DNA of 64,000 bases. Origin: Albula goreensis (Eukaryota; Chordata; Actinopteri; Albuliformes; Albulidae). Below are positions 11,726 to 25,060 of the stretch, one piece after another. The notes below the pieces were generated by a model that searched no databases, had not been told where the DNA came from, and saw nothing but the letters and a program-made list of their open reading frames with translations. How positions within the stretch are numbered: the stretch's first letter is position 1; each line of letters begins with the position of its first letter. The stretch spans positions 29,786,086 through 29,850,085 of the forward strand of contig CM040752.1 in assembly GCA_022829145.1 (NCBI GenBank). Direction: 5' to 3'. Made by a program: the position numbers and the translations under genes.

Positions 11726-14140
11726 AGCATTGGACTGAATGATTAGTAGGTGGCTCCTGGCCTCTCTTGAAACACAGGTTGCGTCTGGCCCCATGGGTGG
11801 TGCAGGACAGCTGCTCGGGCCCCGTGGCGGGGATTAGGGAGGAGGGAGTCTCTGATTGATAACAACAACACTGAGCTTTCAGGGGGGTGGGGGTGTCTCT
11901 TAAACGAAGCCTCTCATTATACTGATAGAGGATACCTCCTGACTGGAGCAAGTCAAACATCAGTAAAGACAGCAACCCCCCTTCCTACTGTCCCCTTCAG
12001 ACCGACCAGCACTGCCCCCCAAGACCCCCCCTGAACACCCTCCTCCAACTTTGATCCTACCAAAGCAGCATTGCCTGAGTAAATATTTCCAGCTTTCAGA
12101 ATTTTTCCCTAAGGGCTGCAGTAAACTGGCTGTCAGTTTTCTGGGGGATGTGACTAAGTTTGTTCAGAAGGGATTTGGGTAAAAAAAAAAAAAAAAAAGG
12201 AAAAAAAAATCCATAGCATTAATTTGGTTTTGTGACACTTGATAAACTTTCCGTCAAATCGCATTGACCCAGTGGTTACATTTACCGTCACAAATGAAGG
12301 GTTTGGCCGGTGGTAGTCTCTCACTGCAGGGTAAGGGGAGCTTACACATGAAATATTTTCAGGCAGGAATCAGTCAGACCCCTCTGTGGCTCTGAGACTG
12401 CAGGATCGTCTGAACAGTGTAACACCTGGATCTTCCATCACAGAGTTGTGTTGTGAAGAGAAATTGGGCTCCATTCAGTGGGGCCCTCAGCCGCACACTG
12501 AAAATCCCCTTTTGATGATTAAAAAAAAAACTCCCTTGACTCTGATTTCGGGCAGCCGCGATTTAATCCCAGAGAGTTTCGTGAGCAGTCAGAGGAATAA
12601 TTCGATCAGTCTGACTTCACTCTGACCCTCTTTTCGGTCTTAAACTTATACCCAGATAATCAGTCATTTTCTGTGGTCAGTCTGGTTTTAGAGCCTCCAC
12701 TCGCCTGATATTTTCTCTCCTGTGCCTGCTTAAGTAAGTCTATCTTTAACTGATGGGCCATAACTGTCTACTGTATACAGTATAATTTTGGCCCCGATTT
12801 AGCACTTTAATTGCAGGTTTTCCAGCAGTTTTGAGCTGCCCCTAGATTTCAATTGTTTTAAAAGGTTGCCTCTCTGCGTGTGTGTATGCATGCATGTCTC
12901 TGTTTGCTATGAAATAAGCATAAATAATTCATATTAATACCTGATCACTATCATGCTTGCCTTTTTTTTATACATCTTTAATGTACACTTGCATCAGCTG
13001 AAATTTGACAGTGTTTTGAGCTATTTGGCATTTTGGCACCCCATTATGACATCTCAGGTACCTGTAATATTAGCCTTGTTTAATCAGTGCTCTTTTTTTT
13101 TATTACAGTGGTCTGCGGCGTCCTCAGTTTGCGTGTATTGAAGCGGAGGTTTCAGTGATGATGAATGGCTCTGTTTGAGCGCTAATGATCGCCCGGTGCT
13201 GCATGATAAATGATCTGTGATATTCGCTTACATTATTCATCGACGCGCTGCCTGCGCGATTGCACCCGCAGTAAAGCAGCGCCGACTGAGCGCTCACAGG
13301 ACATCATGAATATTACACCCATTCAATCCCAATCAGGCTCGGCCGTGAGTTACTGGATATTACACAGCCCTAACGAGGTTCGTGCCTCTCCACCAATTAA
13401 GGGTTGCAGTGGCTGTGCAGATATTTTTGGTAGGATTGTTTCCTCTGCGGTTCATTTCACCCCCCCACACGCAGGGAGCTGTTGAGTTTTGCCGGCTGAT
13501 GTGTATCGCCTAATCACCACTCAATCACTCACTCCCGCCCTCCGTCGACACTGACAAATCTCGGACGCGTTGGGGGGTGGAGGTGCCTGCTGACTCTGAT
13601 TTAGATTCCTCATTAGGTGGTATCGATCGGCGGGGGCCGTGGAAAAATTGATTGACTGGCCTGGCGCCGACCAGCTGTGAGTCCGTGTGTGTCCAGCATC
13701 TTCGGTTTAATCCAGATGAACCTGTTCAGGACCTTTGCTTCGCAGAGCATGTATGAGTGCCTGGTCACCAGACGTGGTCATTAGGCCATTAGGCCGTCGG
13801 TTGGCACATGGTCAGCTGGTGGTGAGCCCTCTTAGCCAGTCATCCCGTGCCAGTGAGCGGGATGGAGAGGAGATAATGGCCCTCTTGATCTCTGGGATTG
13901 CTGATGCACGCAGCAAGTGGTATGCCACCTTGACAGACGCTCTGTAACCTGATTGGATTAGGGTCCGTGTGTCGTGTGAATAGGCATCCCCGCCCGCTAA
14001 ATCACTTGTATGCCCTCAGACACTCAGGACCTGCAGACATTGCGAGTAGACAGAGTAACACATGTCTGTGGAGATCCGCTGGCTCTCATTCTCACCCACA
14101 TCCTGCTTTGACCCTCCATGCTGTTAGGTAGTTTACCAGC

Positions 14141-14144
14141 ACAC

Positions 14145-14181
<37 letters not shown>

Positions 14182-14190
14182 ACACAGACA
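14141..14190. repeat. (CA)n microsatellite, interrupted
   Basis: A CA array with a perfect core at 14146-14176, interrupted by a T at 14177. It lies in bicd2 intron 2. Confidence 0.95.
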
Positions 14191-14390
14191 CGCATCTGTT
14201 ATTGCACACTTGTCTTGTACATATAACAGGAAGCGTGCATAATGTGTGTGCACAAAAGATTTCTTTTAAACATACGCATTTACATTGAGATGCAGTTTCA
14301 TGGGGACAAATCAAATGCACACATCTGTATCTGCACATTTAAATCCACACATGTACATTGACATTCAGTTACATTGGGACTCAACCCCAC

Positions 14391-14421
14391 ACACACATAT
14401 ATATATGTATATATACACACA
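14391..14421. repeat. Compound CA/TA tract
   Basis: An alternating purine-pyrimidine stretch (acacacatatatatatgtatatatacacac) in bicd2 intron 2. It is a simple repeat. Confidence 0.85.
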
Positions 14422-15682
14422 TAAGCAGAGTCACCTTTAAAGCGTATCTTTTTACTAAAGGCTTCTTATCAGGACTGAGGGAGGCGTCAGGTAAGATGAT
14501 CCCCCCCCTCCCTCAGGGCCTCTCCAGTTTCCTAGCGCATAGACTGCAGGGCTTATCTCATCCTCCTTTCTCTGGGCATGGTGGTCAAGGAGATGGAATC
14601 AAAGGAGAGCTCCCTCCGCAGAGCCTCCCCTCCCCACCGCGCCTCCATTATTAACGAAGCCCCATCTCGTGATCAGCCGCACCGGGGCCTCAGAGATGAA
14701 AAAACCGCCCGGATCTCGGCTGTCAGGAATTTCCATCTCTGAGTCAATCTTAAGCTTCGTCTTGGTGGAGCTCCAAGGAGCGCGTGCATGACTGCACCCA
14801 TGAGCAGTCACCCGGCACTGAGACCTCTGCTGGAACGCTTCCTGAGCGTAAGCCCCGACAGAACCCGGCCCGATCCGAGCTGCATCTGAGCCTCTCCCGA
14901 CACCGCCCTTTGTTTTGCAGAGAGTGTTTATCGTCTGCGGGGTAAATAGACCTCCGCAAATTAGATTAGTTCATCTTCCTTCGTTATGGGTGTGTTTGCA
15001 CTGTCTTTGCTTTGCTGCGGTATGGAGCTTGACTCAGCCTCTCTGGCCTGTTGTACAGAGGGAAGCTGACAGCCTGCCATCAGACATACCTGGCAGCTGG
15101 AAGCTGAATACTTGGCAGACAGTGTTGCGCAGGGTGATTTACGGTGTCAACACCAAAGATCTGTGTGGCCTACTGACTCAGGCTTGCTCCTTGGACCTTA
15201 TGCCTTACAGTCTGTGTCCTAAATTGCAGAGGTGGTGGAGCTGCCTCAATCCGCCCCTGTGCATTGCTGAACAGTGATTTGGTGGAGTTGCAGTACTGGC
15301 TTGGTGTGGCTCTTGCTTATTTCAGAGCTGCGCCCAATGATGTCATCATTTAAAAAAAAAAAAAAAAAAAGCCTGTTAAGATTAGAAAAGCCTGCTCTCT
15401 CTCTTTCTCATTATTTCCTAATAACGTATCCTCTGTTTTCTAGTGTAAGACTATTTAAACGTCACTTTTCCCTCTATGCCTGTCTGTTGTCTGTTCTTTC
15501 CTTTCACTCTGCAAGACATAAACCCAGTTGGTTGCAGTACTGTCTTTTGGTGCTTTGTTATGACTGTGTAATTCATGTGTATATAAATAAAAATGAAATT
15601 CGAGAAAGCATGTTGCTGCTTGGGTTGGCACTGCTGTTATGTGTTCAGTCTCTCATCATTCTTCTCTCCCTGTGCCTTACAG

Positions 15683-15835
15683 AACAGCCAGGTGGTCGAG
15701 CTCCAGCGAAGCCGGCTTCGTGATGACATCAAGGAGTACAAGTTCCGGGAGGCCCGCCTGCTGCAGGACTACACCGAGCTGGAGGAGGAGAACATCTCGT
15801 TGCAGAAGCAGGTGTCCGTGCTCAAGCAGAGTCAG
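15683..15835 (+). CDS. bicd2: bicd2 coding exon 3 (CC1, conserved [13 protein letters not shown] block)
   Basis: This exon is 153 nt (51 codons, phase 0 at both ends), with acceptor tgccttacag and donor gtgagt. It continues directly from the previous exon (…[13 protein letters not shown]…) and ends KQSQ before VEFEG of the next exon, matching BICD family exon junctions. It encodes [20 protein letters not shown] and then [16 protein letters not shown], the most conserved part of CC1, which lies along dynactin and the dynein tail. The asparagine in EEENISL corresponds to human Asn188, a site of SMALED2 mutations, and it is conserved. The open frame continues past the donor to 15898, but the donor and family junction show that this extension is intron. 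Confidence 0.96.
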
Positions 15836-17411
15836 GTGAGTGGAAGTGAGACGGCTGACCACAGAGGGAATGTGAAGGTGGTGGGGGTAAAAGAGTAGCG
15901 ACAGGAAGTTAACGGGTGGGGCTAGACAGTAATGACAGGAAGTTAAGGGGTGGGGCTAGACAGAAATGACAGTAGATTAAGGGGTGGGACCAGACGGCGA
16001 CAAAAAGTTGAGTGGTGGGCCTACACCACTTTGACCGGAAGTGAATGGTTGGGGCTAGACAGGACAGGACGTTAGGGGCTGGGGTTGCTGCAGAGCTGTA
16101 ATTGGAAGTGGAGGATAGAGTTGGCAGATGATCTGAGCAGCTGCAGTAAAGGTTGTCATGCCCTCACACTGAGCGTCTGCATTACCTTCTGAGGATACTT
16201 CTGTGCATACCTAAGCTATGAATAAAAGAGAAATCCTGCAAAGCTCTGTTATTCTCAGCAGGGTTCAGATGTGGTGGGATGTGGCCTCACACACATCTAA
16301 AGTATGGGTGATCTCAGCATATCCAAATGGTAATGAAGGGGACAGAGAAGCCCATGCCACTGTGGTCTATAGCAGAATATCCCTGACTACAGTCCAGCTG
16401 CCCACAAAACAAAAACCTGCCCTGCCTCCCACAGATAATACTGACTGTGATACAGTTTTAATCCATGCATCTGGGACAGTGAAGTTCAATGAATATGAAA
16501 AAGATTGTGTGTGTGCGTGCGTGCGTGCATGTGTGAGAAAGGATACATTTGAAAGTGCACATGTAGTATTGTGTAAGTATGAGGGCCCTGCAGCCAGTCC
16601 TTTTGTTCAGTAAACTCATGTTCATGGAAATTCGGCTAAACTGATATCTGCAGGCAGTCAGGACGGATCTGAGTAAATAAAAGACCGCCTTTGCCTGTAG
16701 CCATGGGTAAACAGTCTGGTGAGTGGAATATTTTAGGCCTAATTAATGCTCAAGCAATATTCATCTTAAATAAAACTTTTAACATGGGGGTTTATTCTGA
16801 ATCCTATTACAGTCCCTCATGTGGTGTGGATGGTAGTAATTTTGACTGCTGTCACTGTTTGTAGTAATTCTGACTGTTGCTTAGATCAAACAGTAACTGA
16901 AACTAGATGCTAGCTGTACGGTAAATATTTTAATAGAAAACTCATGCTGCTTTGCATTGCTGCCCAAGTCCATGTAAATTTATCATGCAAAAGTGTGCTA
17001 TGGGAAATGCAATATGTATGCATCATGATCTACAGTAAGATATGAGAATGACAGGACAGTGAAATTAAGCATTCCAGGGAAAAATAAGTTCCATTATGTA
17101 AAATATGCAAATTCCCATGATCACGACTGCCAGTGATAATATCTGCATTGGACAGACTCATGCTGAATCCTGATATTATTCTATGACTACAAATGAGGCT
17201 AATTCCCCAGTTATGTTTTGTGAAAAGAAGTTGTCCATTTATTTCTAAGTGTTGCTTTGAAACTAAAAAGCTGTCCATTATCCTTTAGCAATTATTTTGA
17301 CTTTATTCCTTTGCTTATTTGTGTCTGAGTGAGAACCTCTCAGTCTGTACAGTAGCAGGGTGTGTTTATCTTTGTGCTGAAACACTGACCCTTGCTCTCT
17401 GTCTCTATCAG
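15836..17411 (+). other. bicd2: bicd2 intron 3
   Basis: A 1.6 kb intron bounded by gtgagt and atcag. It contains a 34-bp tandem array just after the donor (15901-16085) and a short TG/CG-rich alternating tract near 16508-16535. No other feature is seen in the remainder. Confidence 0.9.
15901..16085 (+). repeat. Minisatellite, unit about 34 bp, about 5 copies
   Basis: The unit is acaggaagttaaggggtggg followed by gctagacagtaatg. The copy starting at 15901 and the next, at 15935, are nearly identical; later copies (15969 onward) are increasingly diverged. Most units carry a GGAA core (caggaagt, ccggaagt), which resembles ETS-family binding sites. It lies 65 bp beyond the donor of exon 3. Confidence 0.85.
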
Positions 17412-17867
17412 GTGGAGTTTGAGGGGTTGAAGCATGAGATCCGGAGGCTGGAGGAGGACATGGAGTTTCTCAACAGCCAGCTGGAGGATGCCATCCGACT
17501 GAAGGAAATCGCCGAGCGGCAACTGGGCGAGGCCCTGGAGACCATCAAGACGGAGCGCGAGCAGAAGAACAACCTGCGGAAGGAGCTCTCCCACTACATG
17601 AGCATCGGGGACTCCATGTACCACAGCCCCCTCAGCATCTCCCTGGACGGCCTCAAGTTCAGCGACGACGCCGCCGAGCCCAACAACGACGACGCATTCA
17701 ACGGCTACGAGAACAGCTTCAGCAAGCTGGCCAACGGCGCCGGGGACAACAAGGCCTCCACCCCCAAGAAGAACGATCTCTTCAACCCCGCCCCCAGCCT
17801 GGTCAACGACCTCCTGAGCGAGCTGAACATCTCCGAAATCCAGAAGCTCAAGCAGCAGCTCATGCAG
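17412..17867 (+). CDS. bicd2: bicd2 coding exon 4 (end of CC1, linker, start of CC2)
   Basis: This exon is 456 nt (152 codons, phase 0 at both ends), with acceptor ctatcag and donor gtatga. It starts [18 protein letters not shown] and continues with [18 protein letters not shown], then [20 protein letters not shown], which closes CC1. Next comes a Gly/Asn/Asp-rich linker with [17 protein letters not shown]. The STPKK motif matches the region of human Thr319, a reported CDK1 site that lies upstream of PLK1 regulation; I infer it is retained. The exon ends with [20 protein letters not shown], which opens the middle coiled coil used for autoinhibition and kinesin-1 binding. [10 protein letters not shown] and [14 protein letters not shown] fit BICD2 rather than BICD1. 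Confidence 0.96.
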
Positions 17868-19783
17868 GTATGATGCCCCTCCCCCCGGCTCCTCCCACCA
17901 GCCAATCAGCTTACACTGAAGATCCAGGATCTGCCATCTGGTCTATTTATTCAGAGGGCAATCAATCGTGAGCCAATCATAAATCAATAGCAGTAAAGCA
18001 CCTGAGAAATTGCGCCTCCCCTTCAGTCTACAACGTAAATCTGTTTAAAATTACAAGCACCTGATTTTATCAGAATCTTATACAAAGCAAGAAAATCATT
18101 ACACATCAGGGATGAAGTCTGTATCAATGTAGAGCTACACTGGCAGGTCATAAACATAGCCGATCGATGTCCTAATATTTACAGCGCGTCGTTAGTTCTT
18201 TCGGTCTAGAACAGGAATAATTTTTCGGGATGCCTTGTTAATGGTCAGGAGAGGGGCTCTGGCCTCCGCTAACTCTTCACATCGGTGTGTTTCCTCACCT
18301 TTAAGCTATGAGGTCACAGGACCAAATCCCGTTAGGAGGAACTTGAGGTAATCCATGACGAAACTCCCCCCTCATGCGTCCTGCAGGTGTGAGTTAGCGC
18401 CAATCTGACACAAGCACCATCTGTCCATAAAATCACCCCGCGTCCTGCTTTCCGGGACATTGGCACTGAAGGAATAGAGATAACGGGTGTTGTATGGTGA
18501 CTTCCACGGTTACAGCCGTCTGCATGGTTCACCACCATCGCCTAAACTTGCAACCTGGCTTGTGCTTTCTGTGCCATTGTAGGGCCATTGTTTGGCCCTT
18601 GAAGGGCCTGATAGGATTAGCCAGTCATGGAGAGTGCCCAGACTCATCCACTATGCCAGTAATTCCTCCTGGAAATCAAGATATGGAAATCTGAACTTTC
18701 CTTAATTATTCAGTAGCTTTGATGCCCTTGTCATGTACTATTGATCGCCAGCTAATCCATTCCTGGCATCCATTCTAGCAGATGTATCACTTTATTCAGG
18801 ATTACTTTGAGTTCTACAGAGATCTGCATTATCCTGGGAATTAGTTTGACTTCTCAGATTCCTAACACAAATAGCACTCGTGGTGGTTAGAATATATCCA
18901 GTATTCTGAGGATGGAGAACTTGTCAGACCTTCGTTTGGTAACTTTTTAAATGAGATCGTTCTCAATCATGACAGGAAACATCCTCAAATTTGGATGTAG
19001 GCTAGACTTCAGGCAAAATGAGGTTGGAGTTATTTCTGCATTACATACAGTGGTGTGAGAATAGAAATGAGAAATCTTACATTGTTAGGATTTCAGCCTG
19101 AATACCATAGTACCATCCTTATACTTGTTTTTATCTATCTTTTTTGAAAGTCACCTGCAAAAATGTATTTTTAGGTAGATGAAATCTTGACCTCTCTCCC
19201 TTTTGGCATCACTGCACATTTGGCTTCCCATTCAAACACCTGAATTATTGAAGAAGGTGAAAAGGATTCTGATCCTCATTATTAATTAATCTGTCTGAGA
19301 AACAAAAATAGATGTTGATAAAGTTTCAAAATAATGCAGTTACTTTATCCTTGCTTGGTATGTTAAAAGGTGGCTCGGTTGAAAAAGACAATGTCAGAAA
19401 TTCCCTCATGGCATGTGTCCCAAACTTTTGTCCTCTGTCAACATGGACAGAGTTCGGGCTCAATTTTACTAATGCATGTTCTGTTTTTCACCAAGGTGAC
19501 ACAGAATTTGCCCTTCGGGTGAGAGGGCCATTAGAGCCCTGTTGAACAGTGAAATTGATTTTTTCAGCTGAACAAAGAAAGCTTTCAAAGCTGATTGTCA
19601 CAAGGGCCATGAATGTGCCACGGATTTTCTGCCAAAATATTTACTTTTAGAGACACGCTGACGTTCACTTGAACATTAACCTTTTGTCTGTTGCTTAGAT
19701 TAAAACAAAAATATTATGAACAGTGCTGTAGACCCTTCTAATGAACACAGTGTATTTCTCTGACGGTTAATGGCTTCCCCTAG
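17868..19783 (+). other. bicd2: bicd2 intron 4
   Basis: A 1.9 kb intron, donor gtatga, acceptor cccctag. It is AT-rich and nothing recognisable is seen in it. Confidence 0.9.
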
Positions 19784-20793
19784 GTGGAGAGGGAGAAGGT
19801 GAACCTGCTGTCCACCCTGCAGGACTCTCAGAAACAGTTGGAGCATGCCCGGGGGGCTCTCTCCGAACAGCACGAGAAAGTCAGCCGTCTTACCGAGAAC
19901 CTCAACGCCATGAAGAAGCTGCAGGCCAGCAAGGAGCGCCAGTCAGCACTGGACAATGAGAAGGAGCGTGACAGCCATGAGGACGGCGACTACTATGAAG
20001 TGGATATCAACGGTCCCGAGATCCTTGAGTGCAAGTACAAGGTGGCTGTGTCAGAGATCGGAGACCTAAAGGAGGAACTGAAGGGACTGAAGGCCAAGTA
20101 CCAGGAGTGCCAGACCAAGTACGATGAGGAGAAGGGCCGCCTGGAGAGCGATGTATCCGTCCTGACGGAGAAGCTGTCCTCCCTGGAGAAGACCAATCGC
20201 ACGGACCGCGACCAGGTGGTGCGCCTGGAGAAGGAGCTGAAGAAGGTGAGCGACGTGGCCGGCGAGTCCCAGGGAAGCCTGAGCGTGGCCCAGGACGAGC
20301 TGGTCACCTTCAGTGAGGAGCTGGCCAACCTCTACAACCACGTCTGCATGTGCAACAACGAGACGCCCAACCGCGTCATGCTGGACTTCTACAAGGAGGG
20401 TAAGGGAGGCCGCAGCAGCCCCGAGGGTCGGGGCCGCCGCTCCCCCATCCTGCTCACCAAGGGGCTCTTCCCTGAGCCCGGGAAGGCCGAGAATGGCGAA
20501 GGCACTCCGTCCCCCGTCTCCTCCCTCCCTTCCCCCGTCTCCGACCCACGCAGGGAGCCCATGAACATCTACAACCTGGTGGCCATCATCAGGGACCAGA
20601 TCAAGCACCTGCAGATGGCGGTTGACCGCACCACAGAGTTGTCCCGCCAGCGGGTGGCCACCTTGGAGCTGGGCCCCGTGGTGACAAGGACAAGGAGGCC
20701 TGCATGGAGGAGATCCTGAAGCTCAAGTCCCTGCTGAGCACCAAGCGGGAGCAGATCGCCACCCTGAGGACCGTACTGAAGGCCAACAAGCAG
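19784..20793 (+). CDS. bicd2: bicd2 coding exon 5 (CC2 and start of CC3), with a 1-base frameshift near 20683
   Basis: This is the longest exon, 1010 nt, acceptor cccctag, donor gtgagc. It follows LMQ of the previous exon ([20 protein letters not shown]). Frame 1 encodes CC2 with [38 protein letters not shown] and [15 protein letters not shown], a Ser/Pro-rich linker ([10 protein letters not shown]), then [20 protein letters not shown] and [19 protein letters not shown]. After GTG at 20681-20683 this frame becomes [11 protein letters not shown] and stops at 20717-20719. The family sequence [20 protein letters not shown] continues one frame over, from 20683 to the donor. One G is therefore missing. 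Both neighbouring exons are phase 0, so this exon should be a multiple of three, and 1010 is not. An assembly or sequencing error is the simplest cause. A real deletion would remove the cargo-binding CC3. The large antisense frames here are shadows. Confidence 0.95.
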
Positions 20794-21599
<806 letters not shown>

Positions 21600-24500
21600 T
21601 AAGGACACGCTGTCCATTAACCGAGAACACTCAGCCTCAAGCCTCTTAATGGAGAACAGTTAGCTGCAAACAACACTCAAGTGCAGACTTACAGCCATGT
21701 TTGTCACATACAAAGACTTATGACTGGAACCAGATAGATGTCATGCTGTCCACATGCAGAGGGACATGTTTATCACATCCTAGAACCCATGTTTAGCAGT
21801 CTGAAGCCCAGGTTGCCATATCCTAAACGCCGTGCTTGTTTCGTTTTAAGATTCAGGATCACAGCATGCTTACAGTAATCCCCATCACATGATGAGAAGC
21901 AGGTCTTTCTGAAGAACCGTGTTCACCACAGGTTAATGTTTCAATAAGTAACAAATGTTGCTACAGCCAAATGCACTTCATTTATTCAATCTCTTTGAGG
22001 AATTAGGTTAAAGAAGGATCGGTCTCCTTACAATCCCCATGTTTTAGTGGGAAGGGGGAGAGGCGTCATTGATCATAATTTTGGTGGTTAAAAAAACACA
22101 TTGTAAACTGTGATTATTCCCAATATCACTTCAGCCTTATTAACTCCTCCTTGAGAGTTAATCTTCCTGATTTCCATAAGAAGCAGGCCATGGTTGTACC
22201 CCCCACCACCCTCCATAATCCTTGCCTCGCCAAGACCAGATTATTCTTTGGGCGCAGGATACTGCAGCCTATCAAGTACCCAACCCGTGCCCCTTATGAG
22301 GCCAAGGATTTGCATTTTCTTTTCCAGATCAACCTAAATCTCGCAGTTAATCATTTGCATTGCAGGGTGGCACCTGTTGTTTGTGTCTTAATTTTTTTTT
22401 CCAGCATGTACTTTGGAGTGATTTATTATTTTTTCCTGTTTTCACCATTTTCATCCAGGGAAATCTTAGAGTGGCAGATGGCAATTCTCAGAGTGTCCAT
22501 CCTGCTTAAATTCTGTGTGTTAAAAGAGAGGCTGAGCAGAGTGTGTCTGAGAGCTGGAATATTGGACTCACACACCAGAAGCGTGTGCGCTGGGTCAGCT
22601 ACGGCTATCGCACCAGCTGCTGTGTAATTCACACATCAGATTTAACCCAGCAAGCCTTCTTATCCTCTTTCTTCAAATCCATATTGTCACGTTAATATTA
22701 TTTTTTTAGTATCTATGCTTTATCAAAAAAGTCAAATTTAAGACCCATGAAAATGATTAAATGTGCACAGTGAAGAAAGGGGATGCAGGTTTATCAGAGG
22801 AGGCACGCAGCCATGTTTTAGTGAATATGGGTCATTTGTATCTGAGCTGGTCGGTGTGATTAGGTTCACATGTAAATGTCAGTGACAAAGAAGGGCTCTA
22901 AAGTGCCACTTTCATTTACTTCCGAAACTGAATTTTGGACAAATGATGCCTTTGTTCTGGAAACAAGCTCCTCTGATTTTATTTCTTTTCCTTTGATCCT
23001 CTGAACATTTGCGTGAAGATGTGTCTGAGTGTTTGAGCTCTTTGCTGGGGCAGATGGCTGATCACACAGCAGAAAGTCTTTTTGGCTGAGGCATCCTGAA
23101 GCCTCTCCACGAAATGTGAGCGGGAAAGCGGGTTGCTATCCATATTTGCATTACATTTCAGCACTTTATTGCTTCTCAGCACCCGCTGCCCCTTATTACA
23201 TTTCCCACAATGCACTTCTAATGTATGTGCACATGTAATGTGGGTATGAAGAGAAGCTGTTTTGCCTGGAGGAGCATTGTCTATCCCTCCATTCCAGGAT
23301 TCTTGCTGAGACTGCTCCAAACGCTCTGTGGATTCCCACCATTTCGGTCTCACACTGAGGACTGGTTTAGACTGGTCTCTGTGGTCCATCTGTGACCATT
23401 TCCCACAATGCTGTGTGTTGAGGCTTAGAGGTGTAGCAGTTCCCTGTACATGATTCTGAAGATTGCTCTATTATTACAGTACTCAATGCTAGGCTTCACT
23501 GCAGTGCATTGTACTGTTGTTTAGTGCTGAACACAAAGTTTGGTCACAATGATTGTTCTCTTTGCAGGCTCATGTAACAATGGAAAATTTTGTTATAGGT
23601 TGAAGTAGTGCACAGAGTACTACTGGTTGGTAATAGAAGTTGGTGTGTCAATGAAAAAAAGATATTTTCTTTAAAGTGATTTTGAACTTTGTTAAAGAAG
23701 AACAGGTGCTTCTGGTGCTGGAATGCCAGCAGGGCTCTGTCTTGGTTACTCACTGTGTTGTGTTTGTTGCCATTGTGCCCTTGGTTTCAAACAGCTCCCC
23801 AGTAATGATGTACACTGAAGGCCATGTAACTCTATCTTCTTCTCTGTGCATGGTCATTGGCAAATGAAATCTTACAGAAGACCCATCTGGTCAGCCTTCT
23901 TGGCAGGATATGATTCAGAGATTAAATTAGAGCTCCAAATAATAATGTAACACAAGATTTCTGATAACCATTCCCATGGTAGCATGACATAGTAGGAGAG
24001 GGGGAATGGTTTGGTTGCCATGGGAACAACAGTATCAACCCCTACTTAATTGTGTAGTGTAGTGATAGGTTTCACTTTGAGCTTTAGCCATTTCTTTGTG
24101 CTAGCTGTTTCATTAGCTCCGCCTTAAATTTGGAGGCCGGTGTTCCTATTCTCTTATTCTTATAATTAGCTTGACAGGTTCATTGACAGGTTCCCAGCAA
24201 GATCCTGTGCTTTTTTCACATTTCTTGCATTTGGGACTATGCTTTTTGGGACTGGACAAGTGTACCTCAGTACGCTTGTGTTCACGTTTCCATTCTCTCT
24301 GGAAAAGAAGAGCTTAACTGGCTGTAATGTATATGTAAATGTCCCAAACGTGGAGGCCTTCAAGGCCAGGTCATGGTAGCGCGGCACGGTCTGGCGCACC
24401 TCACAGCTGTTGGTCCAATAACAAGGAGGAGCCCCTTTCCTGCTGATTGGCTCCACACATGTAGGTGAAGCCTTTGTGCCGGCTGGCTCAGAGAGCAGTA

Positions 24501-24899
24501 TTGGTATGCTAATGACTGGCTCTGAGGGCCTGTGAGGCAGAAGGCCCCTTTTGAGAGGGCCCTGAGGGGGTGTACGTGCCCGACCGCAGTTTCCCACACT
24601 TTCTCCCCTGCCGCTCTCACTTCCCAGCGTCCGGCTCGAGGGCCGTCCGTGCGCTTGGGTTGAAGGGACGCCCCACCGCCCCCACCTCCACCCCGTTTCT
24701 GAACCAAACACTGGATCTTAATTAAGAAGGCTTTCTTATGTAAATGTAAGGCAGTTTATGATTTAGGGAGGCTGTGCAGATTTGGGTGCAGCATGAGCGG
24801 CCCCCTTCAGAATGCGTGTGTATCTGTGGGCTTTGCTTTTGCTCTTGCTCTGCTGTGTGTGTGAGGTCCATGTGAAAGCACCTGTGTTTTTACTGCAGT

Positions 24900-25035
24900 A
24901 TAGCAGCGTGGTGCAGTGGCTGAGCTATTTAGAGTTGCATGCTTGATTCCCTGGTTGATCAGTGTCATTGGGCCATTGAAGTATACACTTTAACTGAATG
25001 TCAAATATAAATGCAACTATTGCCCCAGTTGGTTA
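24900..25035 (+). mobile_element. Degraded tRNA-derived SINE-like repeat
   Basis: The start, agcagcgtggtgcagtggct, resembles the head of fish tRNA-derived SINEs (g-cagcgtggtg-agtggttag…). It is followed by a gattccctgg segment reminiscent of a B box and by cactttaactgaatgtcaaa before an A/T-rich (TAA)n tail at 25037-25060. The similarity is from memory of the family consensus and the copy is clearly old. Confidence 0.5.
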
Positions 25036-25036
25036 A

Positions 25037-25060
25037 AAATAATAATAATAATAATAAAAA
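25037..25060. repeat. (TAA)n microsatellite
   Basis: About seven TAA-type units following the SINE-like repeat. This is consistent with a retroposon tail. Confidence 0.85.

Larger units (their letters stand above)
2130..15682 (+). other. bicd2: bicd2 intron 2 (13.6 kb)
   Basis: A long intron with donor gtgagc at 2130 and acceptor cttacag ending at 15682. No coding exon with family resemblance was seen inside. It contains a T24 run (4953-4976), a degenerate tandem array (5600-6065), an A22 run (11206-11227), CA microsatellites (11669-11720, 14141-14190) and a CA/TA tract (14391-14421). Several balanced-composition segments rich in TAAT and ATTCAT-like motifs (about 3280-3620, 8470-8870, 10690-10960, 13150-13720) may be conserved regulatory DNA; that is inference only. 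The purine-rich stretch at 8932-9010 is simple GA-rich DNA. Confidence 0.85.

Noticed and set aside
20066-20608. 180-codon minus-strand frame (Leu/Val/Gly-rich)
   Set aside because: Antisense shadow of bicd2 exon 5, with no family resemblance.
24166-24711. 181-codon minus-strand frame in bicd2 intron 6
   Set aside because: No recognisable domain and no convincing splice or promoter context. The Gly-rich and Pro-rich shadows in neighbouring frames point to composition bias.
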